Positions 1-5,442 of a stretch of DNA of 5,442 nt are shown piece by piece. The DNA is from Burkholderiaceae bacterium. GTDB lineage: Bacteria; Pseudomonadota; Gammaproteobacteria; Burkholderiales; Burkholderiaceae. The stretch spans positions 1-5,442 of the forward strand of contig JAKONL010000169.1 of the NCBI GenBank assembly GCA_022701965.1. Direction: 5' to 3'. Numbering within the stretch: the stretch's first letter is position 1; every line of letters begins with the position of its first letter. Under the pieces are notes generated by a model that searched no databases, was not told the origin of the DNA, and saw only the letters and a list, made by a program, of their open reading frames with translations. The position numbers and the translations under genes are program-made.

Positions 1-914
1 TGCTCAAGGCCGCCGGCGAGCTCGACTACCTGCCCGGCCGGGAGCTCTACGCCGCGCTGGCGCCGCAGCCGCTGCGCCTGAGCTTCCTGCTGCCCGACGG
101 CACCAACCGCTTCATCCGCATGCTCGGCGACATGGTCGGCTACGCGCACGAGCACTGGGCGCCGTTCAACGTGCGCTGTCGCGCCGAATTCATCGAGAGC
201 TTCGACCCGCACGAGCTCGCCGCGGCACTGCGGCGCCACGGCCGGCGCTGCGACGGCATCGCGGTCATGGCGCTGGAGCATCCGGCGGTGCGCGAGGCCG
301 TGGCCGAGCTCACGGCCGCCGGCGTGCCGGTGATCACGCTGATCTCCGACCTCTCCAACTCGGCACGCACCGCCTACATCGGACTGGACAACCGCGCCGC
401 GGGCCGCACCGCCGGCTACCTGATCGGGCGCTTCATCGGCGCGCGCGACGCCAAGGTCGCGCTGATCGCCGGCAGCCTGAGCTACCGCGCTCACGAGGAG
501 CGCGAGGCCGGCTTCCTGCACGTGATCGACGAGCTCTTCGGCACGCTCGAGGTGGTCGGGCTGCGCGAAGGCCACGACGACGCCGAGCAGAACTACCGCC
601 AGACCTGCGCGCTGCTCGAGCAGCACCCCGGCCTCGCGGGCATCTACAACATCGGCGGCGCCTCCGACGGCGTGGCCCGCGCGCTGAAGGAAGCACGCCA
701 GGACCAGAAGGTGGTCTTCATCGGCCACGGCCTCACGCCCGACACGCGGGCCCTGCTGATCGACGGCAGCATGGACGCGGTCATCACGCAGAGCCCGCAC
801 ACCACGCTGATGAGCTGCGTGCGGATCTTCACCAACCTGCGCGACGGGCGGGAGGCGCTCAGCGGCGTCGAAAGCACCCGCAGCCAGGTGATATTCCGAG
901 AAAACCTGCCCTAA
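1..914 (+). CDS. LacI-family transcriptional regulator, 5'-truncated by window edge
   Basis: This is the C-terminal 303 residues of a LacI/GalR-type repressor; the first complete codon is at base 3 and the stop is TAA at 912-914. The opening residues, reading AGELDYLP, look like the end of the LacI helix-turn-helix and hinge, so roughly 45-50 residues carrying the DNA-binding motif lie outside the window. The rest is a type-1 periplasmic-binding-protein fold used as effector-binding domain. It starts at PLRLSFLLPDGTNRF and carries family landmarks: GVPVITLISDL, then YIGLDNRAAGRTAGYLIGRF, then SDGVARALKEA, and a late segment IGHGLTPDTRALLIDG. Members are cytoplasmic dimers or tetramers that bind a sugar, polyol or similar small ligand and repress catabolic or transport genes. 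The ligand cannot be read from the sequence. The ATG at 120 is internal, because homology continues upstream of it. The target may be upstream genes outside the window; nothing ties it to the downstream protease. Confidence 0.9.
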   Translation, partial: LKAAGELDYLPGRELYAALAPQPLRLSFLLPDGTNRFIRMLGDMVGYAHEHWAPFNVRCRAEFIESFDPHELAAALRRHGRRCDGIAVMALEHPAVREAVAELTAAGVPVITLISDLSNSARTAYIGLDNRAAGRTAGYLIGRFIGARDAKVALIAGSLSYRAHEEREAGFLHVIDELFGTLEVVGLREGHDDAEQNYRQTCALLEQHPGLAGIYNIGGASDGVARALKEARQDQKVVFIGHGLTPDTRALLIDGSMDAVITQSPHTTLMSCVRIFTNLRDGREALSGVESTRSQVIFRENLP

Positions 915-932
915 AGAATTGTCGATAAACGA

Positions 933-951
933 TTAGTTACAACTAAGTAAC
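933..951. promoter_or_regulatory. Overlapping inverted repeats in AT-rich leader, possible operator
   Basis: The 71 bp between the regulator and the protease (915-985) is the most AT-rich stretch in the window. Two dyads overlap there: TTAGTT-AC-AACTAA at 933-946, and GTTAC-N6-GTAAC at 936-951. The arms are perfect but short and AT-rich, which fits a protein-binding site better than a terminator, since there is no GC stem and no T-run. Location upstream of a strong ribosome binding site makes a promoter/operator for the protease operon plausible. I could not pair convincing -35 and -10 boxes: TTGTCG at 919-924 has no good partner at 16-18 bp, and TACAAC at 938-943 matches the -10 consensus at 4 of 6. 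The regulator that would bind is unknown. Confidence 0.35.
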
Positions 952-972
952 ATCGCCGGCTCTTACTACAAC

Positions 973-978
973 AGGAGG
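973..978 (+). promoter_or_regulatory. Strong Shine-Dalgarno site of the protease gene
   Basis: A perfect AGGAGG lies seven bases before the ATG at 986. It fixes that start codon and predicts efficient translation. It is the best ribosome binding site in the window. Confidence 0.85.
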
Positions 979-985
979 GCTTTCG

Positions 986-2779
986 ATGCACACACTGGTT
1001 CGTTCCGCCGGGGTTATCACTTTCGGTCTCTGCAGTCTGCAAGCGTTCGGCATCACGCTGTCGCCCAACGCGATCGGCGGCGGCGGCAACATTCCCGGCA
1101 CGTATTCCAGCGTCGATTTCCATGTCCGCGACGGCGACTGGACACCCACCCTGACGCTGCCCCGATCGGCTGCCCCGGGCGCGACGATCGCCATCTATTC
1201 GAGCGCTTCCTACGCGACGAACGTCGCGCTCGCCAACACCGACCTTCCGCTGCGCACCACGACCCTCGCGGCCGGCGATACGCTGAAGTTCACCTACGAC
1301 GCCGGCACCTCGCGCTGGCTCGCCAGGCTGCCCGAATACTCGCCGGCCAGCGTCGGCGCGACCATCCCCGCCAGCGGCAGCGGCAGCAAGCTGGCGCGCT
1401 ACGCCATGCAGGACGGCAACTGGGTGCCGATGGTCACCCTGCCGGCCAGCGCGCAGCCGGGCGCGGTGATGGTCGTCGGCTCCGGTGCCACGTGGGACAG
1501 CGCGATTTCGCCGACCAACGTGCTGCAGGCCAGCACCATGCGGATTTCCACCGGCGAGCAGTACGCGTACGTGTTCCATCCCGAACTGAGGAAGTGGTAC
1601 CTGGTGGCATCGCCCGTGACCACCCTCGGCCCGCAACAGACCGATGGCGGCGTCATGCGCCCGACGACCCGCCCGCGCACCGAACTCGTGCTGCCGGCGG
1701 GCACGCGCACGACGAGCATCCGGCTGCCCGCGTCGGCCGGCGACCGCGACCGGGTGCGCGTCTCGTCCGCAGCCGCCGACATGCAGATCGTCCGCAACGA
1801 CGCCGTCGATTTCGCCGGCACCATGCAGCTGCGCTCGGGCGACGCCTACGAGTTCATGTGGATCGCCGAGAAAGGCCGCTGGAGCGTCATGTCGTCGCCC
1901 TCGCGCACGTTCGACGTGCAGGCCATGGCCGGCGGCCGGGTGCCCGACACGACGACCCCCACCACGCGCGTGCAGGCCTGGGACGGCAACTGGGTGCCGA
2001 CGGTCAGCCTGCCGACCCGGGCGAAACCCGGTGACCGGGTCGTGATGGCGAGCGCGGCCACCTGGTCGCTTCAGGTCGTGCCCGGCGGTGCGCCCGCGAA
2101 CTTCGCCTCGCAGCCCATCACGACCGGCGATACCGTGGCGTTCGTCGTCAACCCCGACGGCCGCTGGGCGGTCGAGACCCGCACGATCACGATGCTCAAC
2201 GTCTACGCCGACAAGGTCGCCGCGGCCTACGGCAGCCAGGCTGCCCGCGCCCGCCAGCTCGAATCGTTCCGGCTGACGAACGAGGCGCTGGAGAACTCGC
2301 GGGCCAACTTCCGCCTCAGGATGGTCGGCCTGATGCAGGGGCGCGACCAGGGGGCCACGCTCAACGATGCGGTCGCGCGCGTCCGCGACGACGCCCTGAT
2401 CCAGAACGAGCGCAGGCGCCTGGGCGCGGATGCCGTCTACTACGAAGGCGCGGAGCAGGGCTGCGGGCTCGCCTGGGTCACCGCGACGGCCTACAACATG
2501 GTCGCCACCGGCAGCACCGATTGCGGCACCACCGTGATGCGGCACGAATTCGGCCACAACATGGGGCTCTCGCACGGCGGCCAGGCGGGCGGCTCGACAC
2601 CCTATGCGACCGGCTACACGCTGGTCTCCGACATCATGGGCGGCAACGCCATTCCGTACTTCTCGACACCGGCGCTCTACGACGCCACGCTCGGCATCGC
2701 GATGGGCATCCCGGGCAAGGTCGACGCCGTCCGCGCCATGAACGAGCGCTCGGAACTGGTGTCGCGGTTCTACCCGTGA
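986..2779 (+). CDS. Secreted reprolysin-like (metzincin) zinc metalloprotease with four N-terminal repeats
   Basis: A 597-residue exported zinc endopeptidase. Residues 1-22 form a Sec signal peptide: a basic start, then a hydrophobic core, with probable cleavage after A20-F21-G22. Cys16 does not sit in a proper lipobox, so a lipoprotein is unlikely. Residues about 31-402 are four tandem modules of about 95 residues. Residues about 403-597 are the catalytic domain. It has the metzincin zinc motif HEFGHNMGLSH, with ligands H520, H524 and H530 and catalytic E521. A Met-turn candidate is M551 in SDIMGG, followed by an IPYFSTP segment typical of bacterial reprolysin-like (M12B-related) enzymes. 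C493 (GCGLAW) and C513, just before the zinc helix, are placed to form a disulfide. No classical propeptide or cysteine switch is visible between signal and protease. The start is set by the AGGAGG at 973-978. It probably forms an operon with the next gene. Substrate is unknown; secretion to periplasm or outside is inferred. Confidence 0.88.
   Translation: MHTLVRSAGVITFGLCSLQAFGITLSPNAIGGGGNIPGTYSSVDFHVRDGDWTPTLTLPRSAAPGATIAIYSSASYATNVALANTDLPLRTTTLAAGDTLKFTYDAGTSRWLARLPEYSPASVGATIPASGSGSKLARYAMQDGNWVPMVTLPASAQPGAVMVVGSGATWDSAISPTNVLQASTMRISTGEQYAYVFHPELRKWYLVASPVTTLGPQQTDGGVMRPTTRPRTELVLPAGTRTTSIRLPASAGDRDRVRVSSAAADMQIVRNDAVDFAGTMQLRSGDAYEFMWIAEKGRWSVMSSPSRTFDVQAMAGGRVPDTTTPTTRVQAWDGNWVPTVSLPTRAKPGDRVVMASAATWSLQVVPGGAPANFASQPITTGDTVAFVVNPDGRWAVETRTITMLNVYADKVAAAYGSQAARARQLESFRLTNEALENSRANFRLRMVGLMQGRDQGATLNDAVARVRDDALIQNERRRLGADAVYYEGAEQGCGLAWVTATAYNMVATGSTDCGTTVMRHEFGHNMGLSHGGQAGGSTPYATGYTLVSDIMGGNAIPYFSTPALYDATLGIAMGIPGKVDAVRAMNERSELVSRFYP
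1076..2191 (+). repeat. Four tandem ~95-residue modules within the protease
   Basis: Approximate units are residues 31-123, 124-220, 221-315 and 316-402 (bases 1076-1354, 1355-1645, 1646-1930, 1931-2191). Each has a Gly-rich start with a Pro (P37, P128, P226, P320), a strand ending in Leu-Pro (L58, L152, L247, L342; spacing 94, 95, 95) and a closing strand with Trp (W111, W204, W299, W394; spacing 93, 95, 95). The general pattern is DGxWxPxxxLP..A.PG, a short beta region, a GD/GE turn, an aromatic strand and xxxxW. Units 2 and 4 share a DGNWVP core and 20 identical bases (1411-1430 and 1981-2000). Unit 3 has lost the DGxW core. The pattern suggests small beta-rich binding modules; I do not recognise a named domain. 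Confidence 0.8.
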
Positions 2780-2784
2780 GCGCG

Positions 2785-3594
2785 ATGTCAAGGCGGCCGC
2801 GCATGGCGGCGGTCGCTGCCGCGGTGGCGATCGCCGCCGTCGGCCTCGGCCTCGTCTGGACGCGCCAAGGCGAACAGCCGCCGACGGCCGCTTCCGCCGC
2901 GTCCCCGGCGCCGGAATTCGTCGCATCCGGCTGGGGCGATCCACGGCTCGGCACGTCAGGCGACGCGGGCGCGGGCAAGGACGCGTCGCTCGCGCCGCTG
3001 CCCGAGACCCTGCGCCGTCCCGATGCCGGAGGCGATGTCGTCGCCCGCGTCCAGCAACGCCAGGGCATGTACCGGCTCTTCTCGGACGCGCAGGACATCG
3101 AGCGCGCACGCGGCAACGACGCGCTGATGGCGCCCGCGTCGCCGACCGAGGCGATCGGCCATCTGCCGTTTCTCTCGGAGCGACAGAAATCGGATGGTCG
3201 CGGCTTCATCCGCTACGACGTCCGCACGCTGGAATCCCGCGTCGAGGGCGACCCGGTCGACCTCTACCTGCCCGCCCTCGGCGTCACGGCCAAGGCGGTC
3301 GTCGAGCAGGTCGAGTCGCTCGACGGCATGCTGCGCTGGTCGGGCCGCATCCTCGATTTCCAGGAAGGCGGACGCTTCAGCGTGACGCATGCGCTGCGCG
3401 ACGACTACGCCGTCGGCACCTTCGACACGCCCCTCGGAAACTTCGCGATGGAGGTCAAGAACGGCTGGGGCTGGGTCGCGACGCAGGCCAGCGATTTCGT
3501 GCTGCCGCCGGGCGGCGACGACGGCCTGGTCGACGCGCATGCCGGCGACGGCGCCTCGGCGCTCAGAGCACCAGCAGCGCCCGGAAATCGTTGA
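2785..3594 (+). CDS. Exported or membrane-anchored protein with reprolysin-type prodomain-like C-terminal half
   Basis: A 269-residue protein. Residues about 7-25 are a hydrophobic Ala/Val/Leu segment after a basic MSRRPR start: a signal anchor or uncleaved signal peptide. A Pro/Ala/Ser-rich linker follows to about residue 55, then a probably helical part up to about 140. Residues about 145-246 have a beta pattern I associate with the N-terminal region of bacterial reprolysin-like proteases: GDPVDLYLP (155-163), RWSGRI (184-189), RFSVT (197-201), YAVGTFDTPLG (208-218) and GWGWV (227-231). There is no zinc motif and no cysteine, so it is neither a protease nor a cysteine-switch inhibitor. It starts five bases after the protease stop, so the two are almost certainly co-transcribed. 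A GTG at 2776-2778 overlaps that stop and could be the true start (three more residues); neither start has a good Shine-Dalgarno, which fits translational coupling. The last ten codons run antisense over the glycerate kinase gene. Function is inferred only: trans-acting inhibitor, chaperone or tether. Confidence 0.72.
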   Translation: MSRRPRMAAVAAAVAIAAVGLGLVWTRQGEQPPTAASAASPAPEFVASGWGDPRLGTSGDAGAGKDASLAPLPETLRRPDAGGDVVARVQQRQGMYRLFSDAQDIERARGNDALMAPASPTEAIGHLPFLSERQKSDGRGFIRYDVRTLESRVEGDPVDLYLPALGVTAKAVVEQVESLDGMLRWSGRILDFQEGGRFSVTHALRDDYAVGTFDTPLGNFAMEVKNGWGWVATQASDFVLPPGGDDGLVDAHAGDGASALRAPAAPGNR

Positions 3595-4897
3595 CGTTGG
3601 TGTGCGTCGGCCCGGTGACCAGCAGGTCGCCGACGGCGTCGAAGTAGCCGTAGGCGTCGTTGCGGTCGAGGTGGTCGGCCAGCTTGAGTCCCTTCGCCTC
3701 GGCGCGCGCGAGCGTGTCGGGCACGACGAAGGCGCCGGCGTTGTCCTCGATGCCGTCGATGCCGTCGGTGTCGGCGGCCAGCGCCCAGATGCCGGGCCGC
3801 CCGCCCAGCGCGCCGGCGAGCCCGAGGCAGAACTCGCCGGCCCGCCCGCCACGCCCCCGGGCCTGGCCGGGCCGGCGCTCCCGGATCGTGACGGTGGTCT
3901 CGCCGCCCGACAGGATCACGCAGGGCCGCGCGAAGGGCGCGCCGCGCTGCGCGACCGAACGCGCCAGCGCGCCGAGCACCTTGCCGACCTCGCGCGCTTC
4001 GCCTTCCATCTCGTCGCTCAGGATGTGCGCCTCGATGCCAGCCGCGCGCGCCGCGGCCGCCGCGGCTTCGAGCGACTGCTGCGGCGTGGCGATGAGGTGC
4101 GTCGCGTGGCCCTCGAACACGGCGTCGCCGGGCTTGGGTGTCTCGAGCGTGCCGTCCTCGAGGCGCGCGCGCACGGCGGCGGGGACTTCGATGCGGTAGC
4201 GGTCGAGGATCGCCAGCGCCTCGGCGCAGGTCGTGCCATCGGGCACCGTCGGTCCGCTGGCGATCACCGCCGGGTCGTCGCCGGGCACGTCGCTGATGGT
4301 GAGCGTGACCACCCGCGCCGGCGCGCAGGCCGCGGCCAGCCGCCCGCCCTTGATCCGCGACAGGTGCTTGCGCACGCAGTTCATCTCACCGATGTGGGCG
4401 CCGCTGTCGAGCAGCTGCTTGTTGATGCGCTGCTTGTCGGCCAGCGTCAGGCCGTCGGCGGGCAGGGTCAGCAGCGACGAGCCGCCGCCGGAGATCAGGC
4501 ACAGCACGAGGTCGTCGGACGTGAGGGGTTGCGGGTCGCCCGAGGCCAGCGCCAGGATGCGCGAAGCGGCGTCGAAGCCGGCCTGGTCGGGCACCGGATG
4601 CGCGGCCTCGACGAGTTCGATGCGGCGCGCCAGTCCTTCGGGACGCGGCGGGATGTGGCCGTAGCGCGTGACCACCAGGCCCGAGAGCGGCGCGTCGGCC
4701 GGCCACAGCGCCTCCAGCGCCTGCGCCATCGAGCCGCCGGCCTTGCCCGCGCCGAGCACCAGGGTGCGGCCCTTCGGAGGCGGCGGCAGGCAGGCCCCCA
4801 TGCTGGCCAGCGGCAGCGCGCGCTCGACGGCGACGCGGTAGAGGTGTTCGAGGAAGTCGCGCGGCGCGGCGTGCGGGTCGGGGGTGCTCGAGGTCAT
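3563..4897 (-). CDS. Glycerate 2-kinase (MOFRL family, TtuD/GckA-type)
   Basis: A 444-residue cytoplasmic enzyme of normal family length that phosphorylates D-glycerate with ATP, giving 2-phosphoglycerate for glycolysis. Homologues are often mislabelled hydroxypyruvate reductase. The N-terminal DUF4147 domain shows GAGKAGGSM (49-57, with the conserved Lys52), the SGGGSS loop (136-141) and the NCVRKHLSRIKGGRLA stretch (173-188). The C-terminal MOFRL domain shows SGGETT (330-335), DTDGIDG (376-382) and GPTHTNVNDFR (429-439). The start ATG (complement of 4895-4897) is preceded by AAGGAGA at 4909-4915. The reading frame stays open upstream to 5320, but that extension runs antisense through the deaminase gene and lacks family homology. 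The gene is divergent from the 8-oxoguanine deaminase. This fits a role in using glyoxylate-derived glycerate from purine or ureide catabolism, though serine or tartrate catabolism is equally compatible. Its 3' end overlaps the convergent gene by 32 bp. Confidence 0.93.
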   Translation of the reverse strand: MTSSTPDPHAAPRDFLEHLYRVAVERALPLASMGACLPPPPKGRTLVLGAGKAGGSMAQALEALWPADAPLSGLVVTRYGHIPPRPEGLARRIELVEAAHPVPDQAGFDAASRILALASGDPQPLTSDDLVLCLISGGGSSLLTLPADGLTLADKQRINKQLLDSGAHIGEMNCVRKHLSRIKGGRLAAACAPARVVTLTISDVPGDDPAVIASGPTVPDGTTCAEALAILDRYRIEVPAAVRARLEDGTLETPKPGDAVFEGHATHLIATPQQSLEAAAAAARAAGIEAHILSDEMEGEAREVGKVLGALARSVAQRGAPFARPCVILSGGETTVTIRERRPGQARGRGGRAGEFCLGLAGALGGRPGIWALAADTDGIDGIEDNAGAFVVPDTLARAEAKGLKLADHLDRNDAYGYFDAVGDLLVTGPTHTNVNDFRALLVL

Positions 4898-4933
4898 GGG
4901 TGCGGGTGTCTCCTTGGGCACTATTCTGTCGCG
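4898..4933. promoter_or_regulatory. 36-bp divergent spacer, possible back-to-back promoter
   Basis: Only 36 bases separate the start codons of the glycerate kinase (-) and the deaminase (+), so promoter elements must be shared or lie inside the genes. The one AT-rich island is CTATTCTG at 4921-4928. It offers a 4/6 match to the -10 consensus on each strand: TATTCT at 4922-4927 on plus, and CAGAAT on minus. I see no matching -35 box for either. The plus-strand box lies six bases before the deaminase ATG, which would put its transcript start at or next to the start codon. Confidence 0.35.
4909..4915 (-). promoter_or_regulatory. Shine-Dalgarno site of glycerate kinase
   Basis: On the minus strand AAGGAGA precedes the ATG with 11 bases between. 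The spacing is slightly long but usable, and this is the only purine-rich ribosome binding site near the start. It supports ATG at 4897 over the much longer open frame. Confidence 0.6.
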
Positions 4934-5442
4934 ATGTCCACCCTCCTGATCCGGAACGCCCGCTGCGTGGCGACCTTCGACGATGCGCGTACCGAGCTGC
5001 GGGATGCCTCGATCTTCATCCGCGGCCACCGCATCGAGGCCATCGGCCCCGCGGCCGACATGCCCGAGGCCGCCGATGCGGCCGACGAGGTCGTGGACGC
5101 AAGCCGCCACCTGGTCGTGCCGGGCCTGGTCAATACGCACCACCACATGTATCAGTCGCTCACGCGCGCCTTGCCGGCGGTACAGAACGCGGAACTCTTC
5201 TCCTGGCTGCACGGGCTCTATCCGGTCTGGGCCGGCCTGACGCCGGAGATGGTCCGGGTGTCGACGCAGCTCGCGATGGCCGAGCTGCTGCTCTCGGGCT
5301 GCACCACCAGCAGCGACCATCTCTACATCTATCCGAACGGCGTGCGGCTGGACGACAGCATCGAGGCGGCGCGCGAGATCGGCATGCGCTTCGTCGCCAC
5401 GCGCGGCAGCATGAGCGTCGGCCGGTCGCAGGGCGGCCTGCC
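4934..5442 (+). CDS. 8-oxoguanine deaminase (amidohydrolase family), 3'-truncated
   Basis: The first 169 residues of a cytoplasmic metal-dependent amidohydrolase; the family is usually about 450 residues, so the remainder lies beyond the window. The N-terminal beta-sandwich begins MSTLLIRNARCVATFDD and leads into VVPGLVNTHHHMYQSLTRA, which holds the HxH metal ligands H69 and H71. Later segments WLHGLYPVWAGLTPEM and LLLSGCTTSSDHLYIYP, and the terminal RGSMSVGRSQGGLP, match the subgroup that deaminates 8-oxoguanine to urate, close to hydroxydechloroatrazine ethylaminohydrolase (AtzB/TrzN-like) enzymes. Catalytic residues in the C-terminal half cannot be checked, so specificity within the subgroup is inferred. 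There is no clear Shine-Dalgarno before the ATG, and the upstream spacer is only 36 bp. Urate made here would enter ureide breakdown to glyoxylate, which links it to the divergent glycerate kinase. Confidence 0.87.
   Translation, partial: MSTLLIRNARCVATFDDARTELRDASIFIRGHRIEAIGPAADMPEAADAADEVVDASRHLVVPGLVNTHHHMYQSLTRALPAVQNAELFSWLHGLYPVWAGLTPEMVRVSTQLAMAELLLSGCTTSSDHLYIYPNGVRLDDSIEAAREIGMRFVATRGSMSVGRSQGGL

Noticed and set aside
933..951. Dyad after the LacI gene read as a rho-independent terminator
   Set aside because: Stem arms are five or six mostly A/T bases with no following T-run, so a stable terminator hairpin is unlikely.
986..1051. Lipoprotein signal on the protease (Cys16)
   Set aside because: The residues before the cysteine (F-G-L) do not form a lipobox, and a normal signal-peptidase I site follows at about residue 22.
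2521..2784. Longer upstream start for the prodomain-like gene inside the protease
   Set aside because: This part is out of frame over the conserved zinc-motif region and looks like shadow sequence; the hydrophobic signal begins only after the ATG at 2785.
911..3109. Very long open frame of 732 codons on the minus strand, antisense to the protease
   Set aside because: Its product is an Arg/Gly/Ala/His-rich string with no recognisable domain, as expected opposite a high-GC gene. The plus strand has a signal peptide, repeats, a zinc motif and a strong ribosome binding site.
3660..4664. Plus-strand open frames opposite the glycerate kinase
   Set aside because: Ser/Arg/Pro/Ala-rich shadow translations with no domain; the minus strand encodes clear MOFRL-family motifs.
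4983..5240. Plus-strand 85-codon frame within the deaminase
   Set aside because: It is out of frame with the amidohydrolase and is Arg/Ser/Pro-rich; the deaminase frame from 4934 carries the HxH motif.
4898..5320. Upstream extension of the glycerate kinase frame to 5320
   Set aside because: The extra residues have no family similarity and lie antisense to the conserved deaminase. The ATG at 4897 has a Shine-Dalgarno and gives the normal family length.

Overview
The window is GC-rich (about 70% by eye, strong G/C bias at third codon positions). It carries gene families typical of free-living Proteobacteria: a LacI-type regulator, a MOFRL-family glycerate 2-kinase and an 8-oxoguanine deaminase. 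This mix suggests a soil- or plant-associated beta-proteobacterium of the Burkholderiales (Comamonadaceae/Variovorax-like). That placement is inference from gene content and composition; there is no rRNA or other marker.

Layout from left to right: (i) the 3' part of a LacI-family regulator (+, up to 914), with its helix-turn-helix cut off by the window edge. (ii) A 71-bp AT-rich intergenic stretch with overlapping inverted repeats and a strong Shine-Dalgarno sequence. (iii) A secreted metzincin zinc protease (+, 986-2779), whose N-terminal two-thirds is four tandem modules of about 95 residues. (iv) Five bases after its stop (or overlapping it, if a GTG start is used), a membrane-anchored or exported protein of about 269 residues (+, 2785-3594). 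Its C-terminal half resembles the N-terminal (pro)domain usually fused to bacterial reprolysin-like proteases. (v) A convergent glycerate 2-kinase (-, 3563-4897) whose 3' end overlaps the previous gene by 32 bp. (vi) A 36-bp divergent spacer. (vii) The 5' part of an 8-oxoguanine deaminase (+, 4934 to the window end).

Two functional themes appear. The right side is metabolic: purine-base deamination, plus glycerate phosphorylation, which can collect the glyoxylate carbon released by ureide breakdown. The middle is an apparent two-gene exported protease cassette. The protease has adhesin-like or tail-fibre-like repeats in place of a recognisable propeptide, and a prodomain-like protein is encoded separately just downstream. 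This split protease/prodomain arrangement is the most unusual item here. A simple hypothesis is that the second protein acts in trans as inhibitor, chaperone or immunity partner of the first.

Every stretch over 300 bases is covered by a gene. I saw no tRNA, rRNA, CRISPR, insertion sequence or convincing rho-independent terminator.
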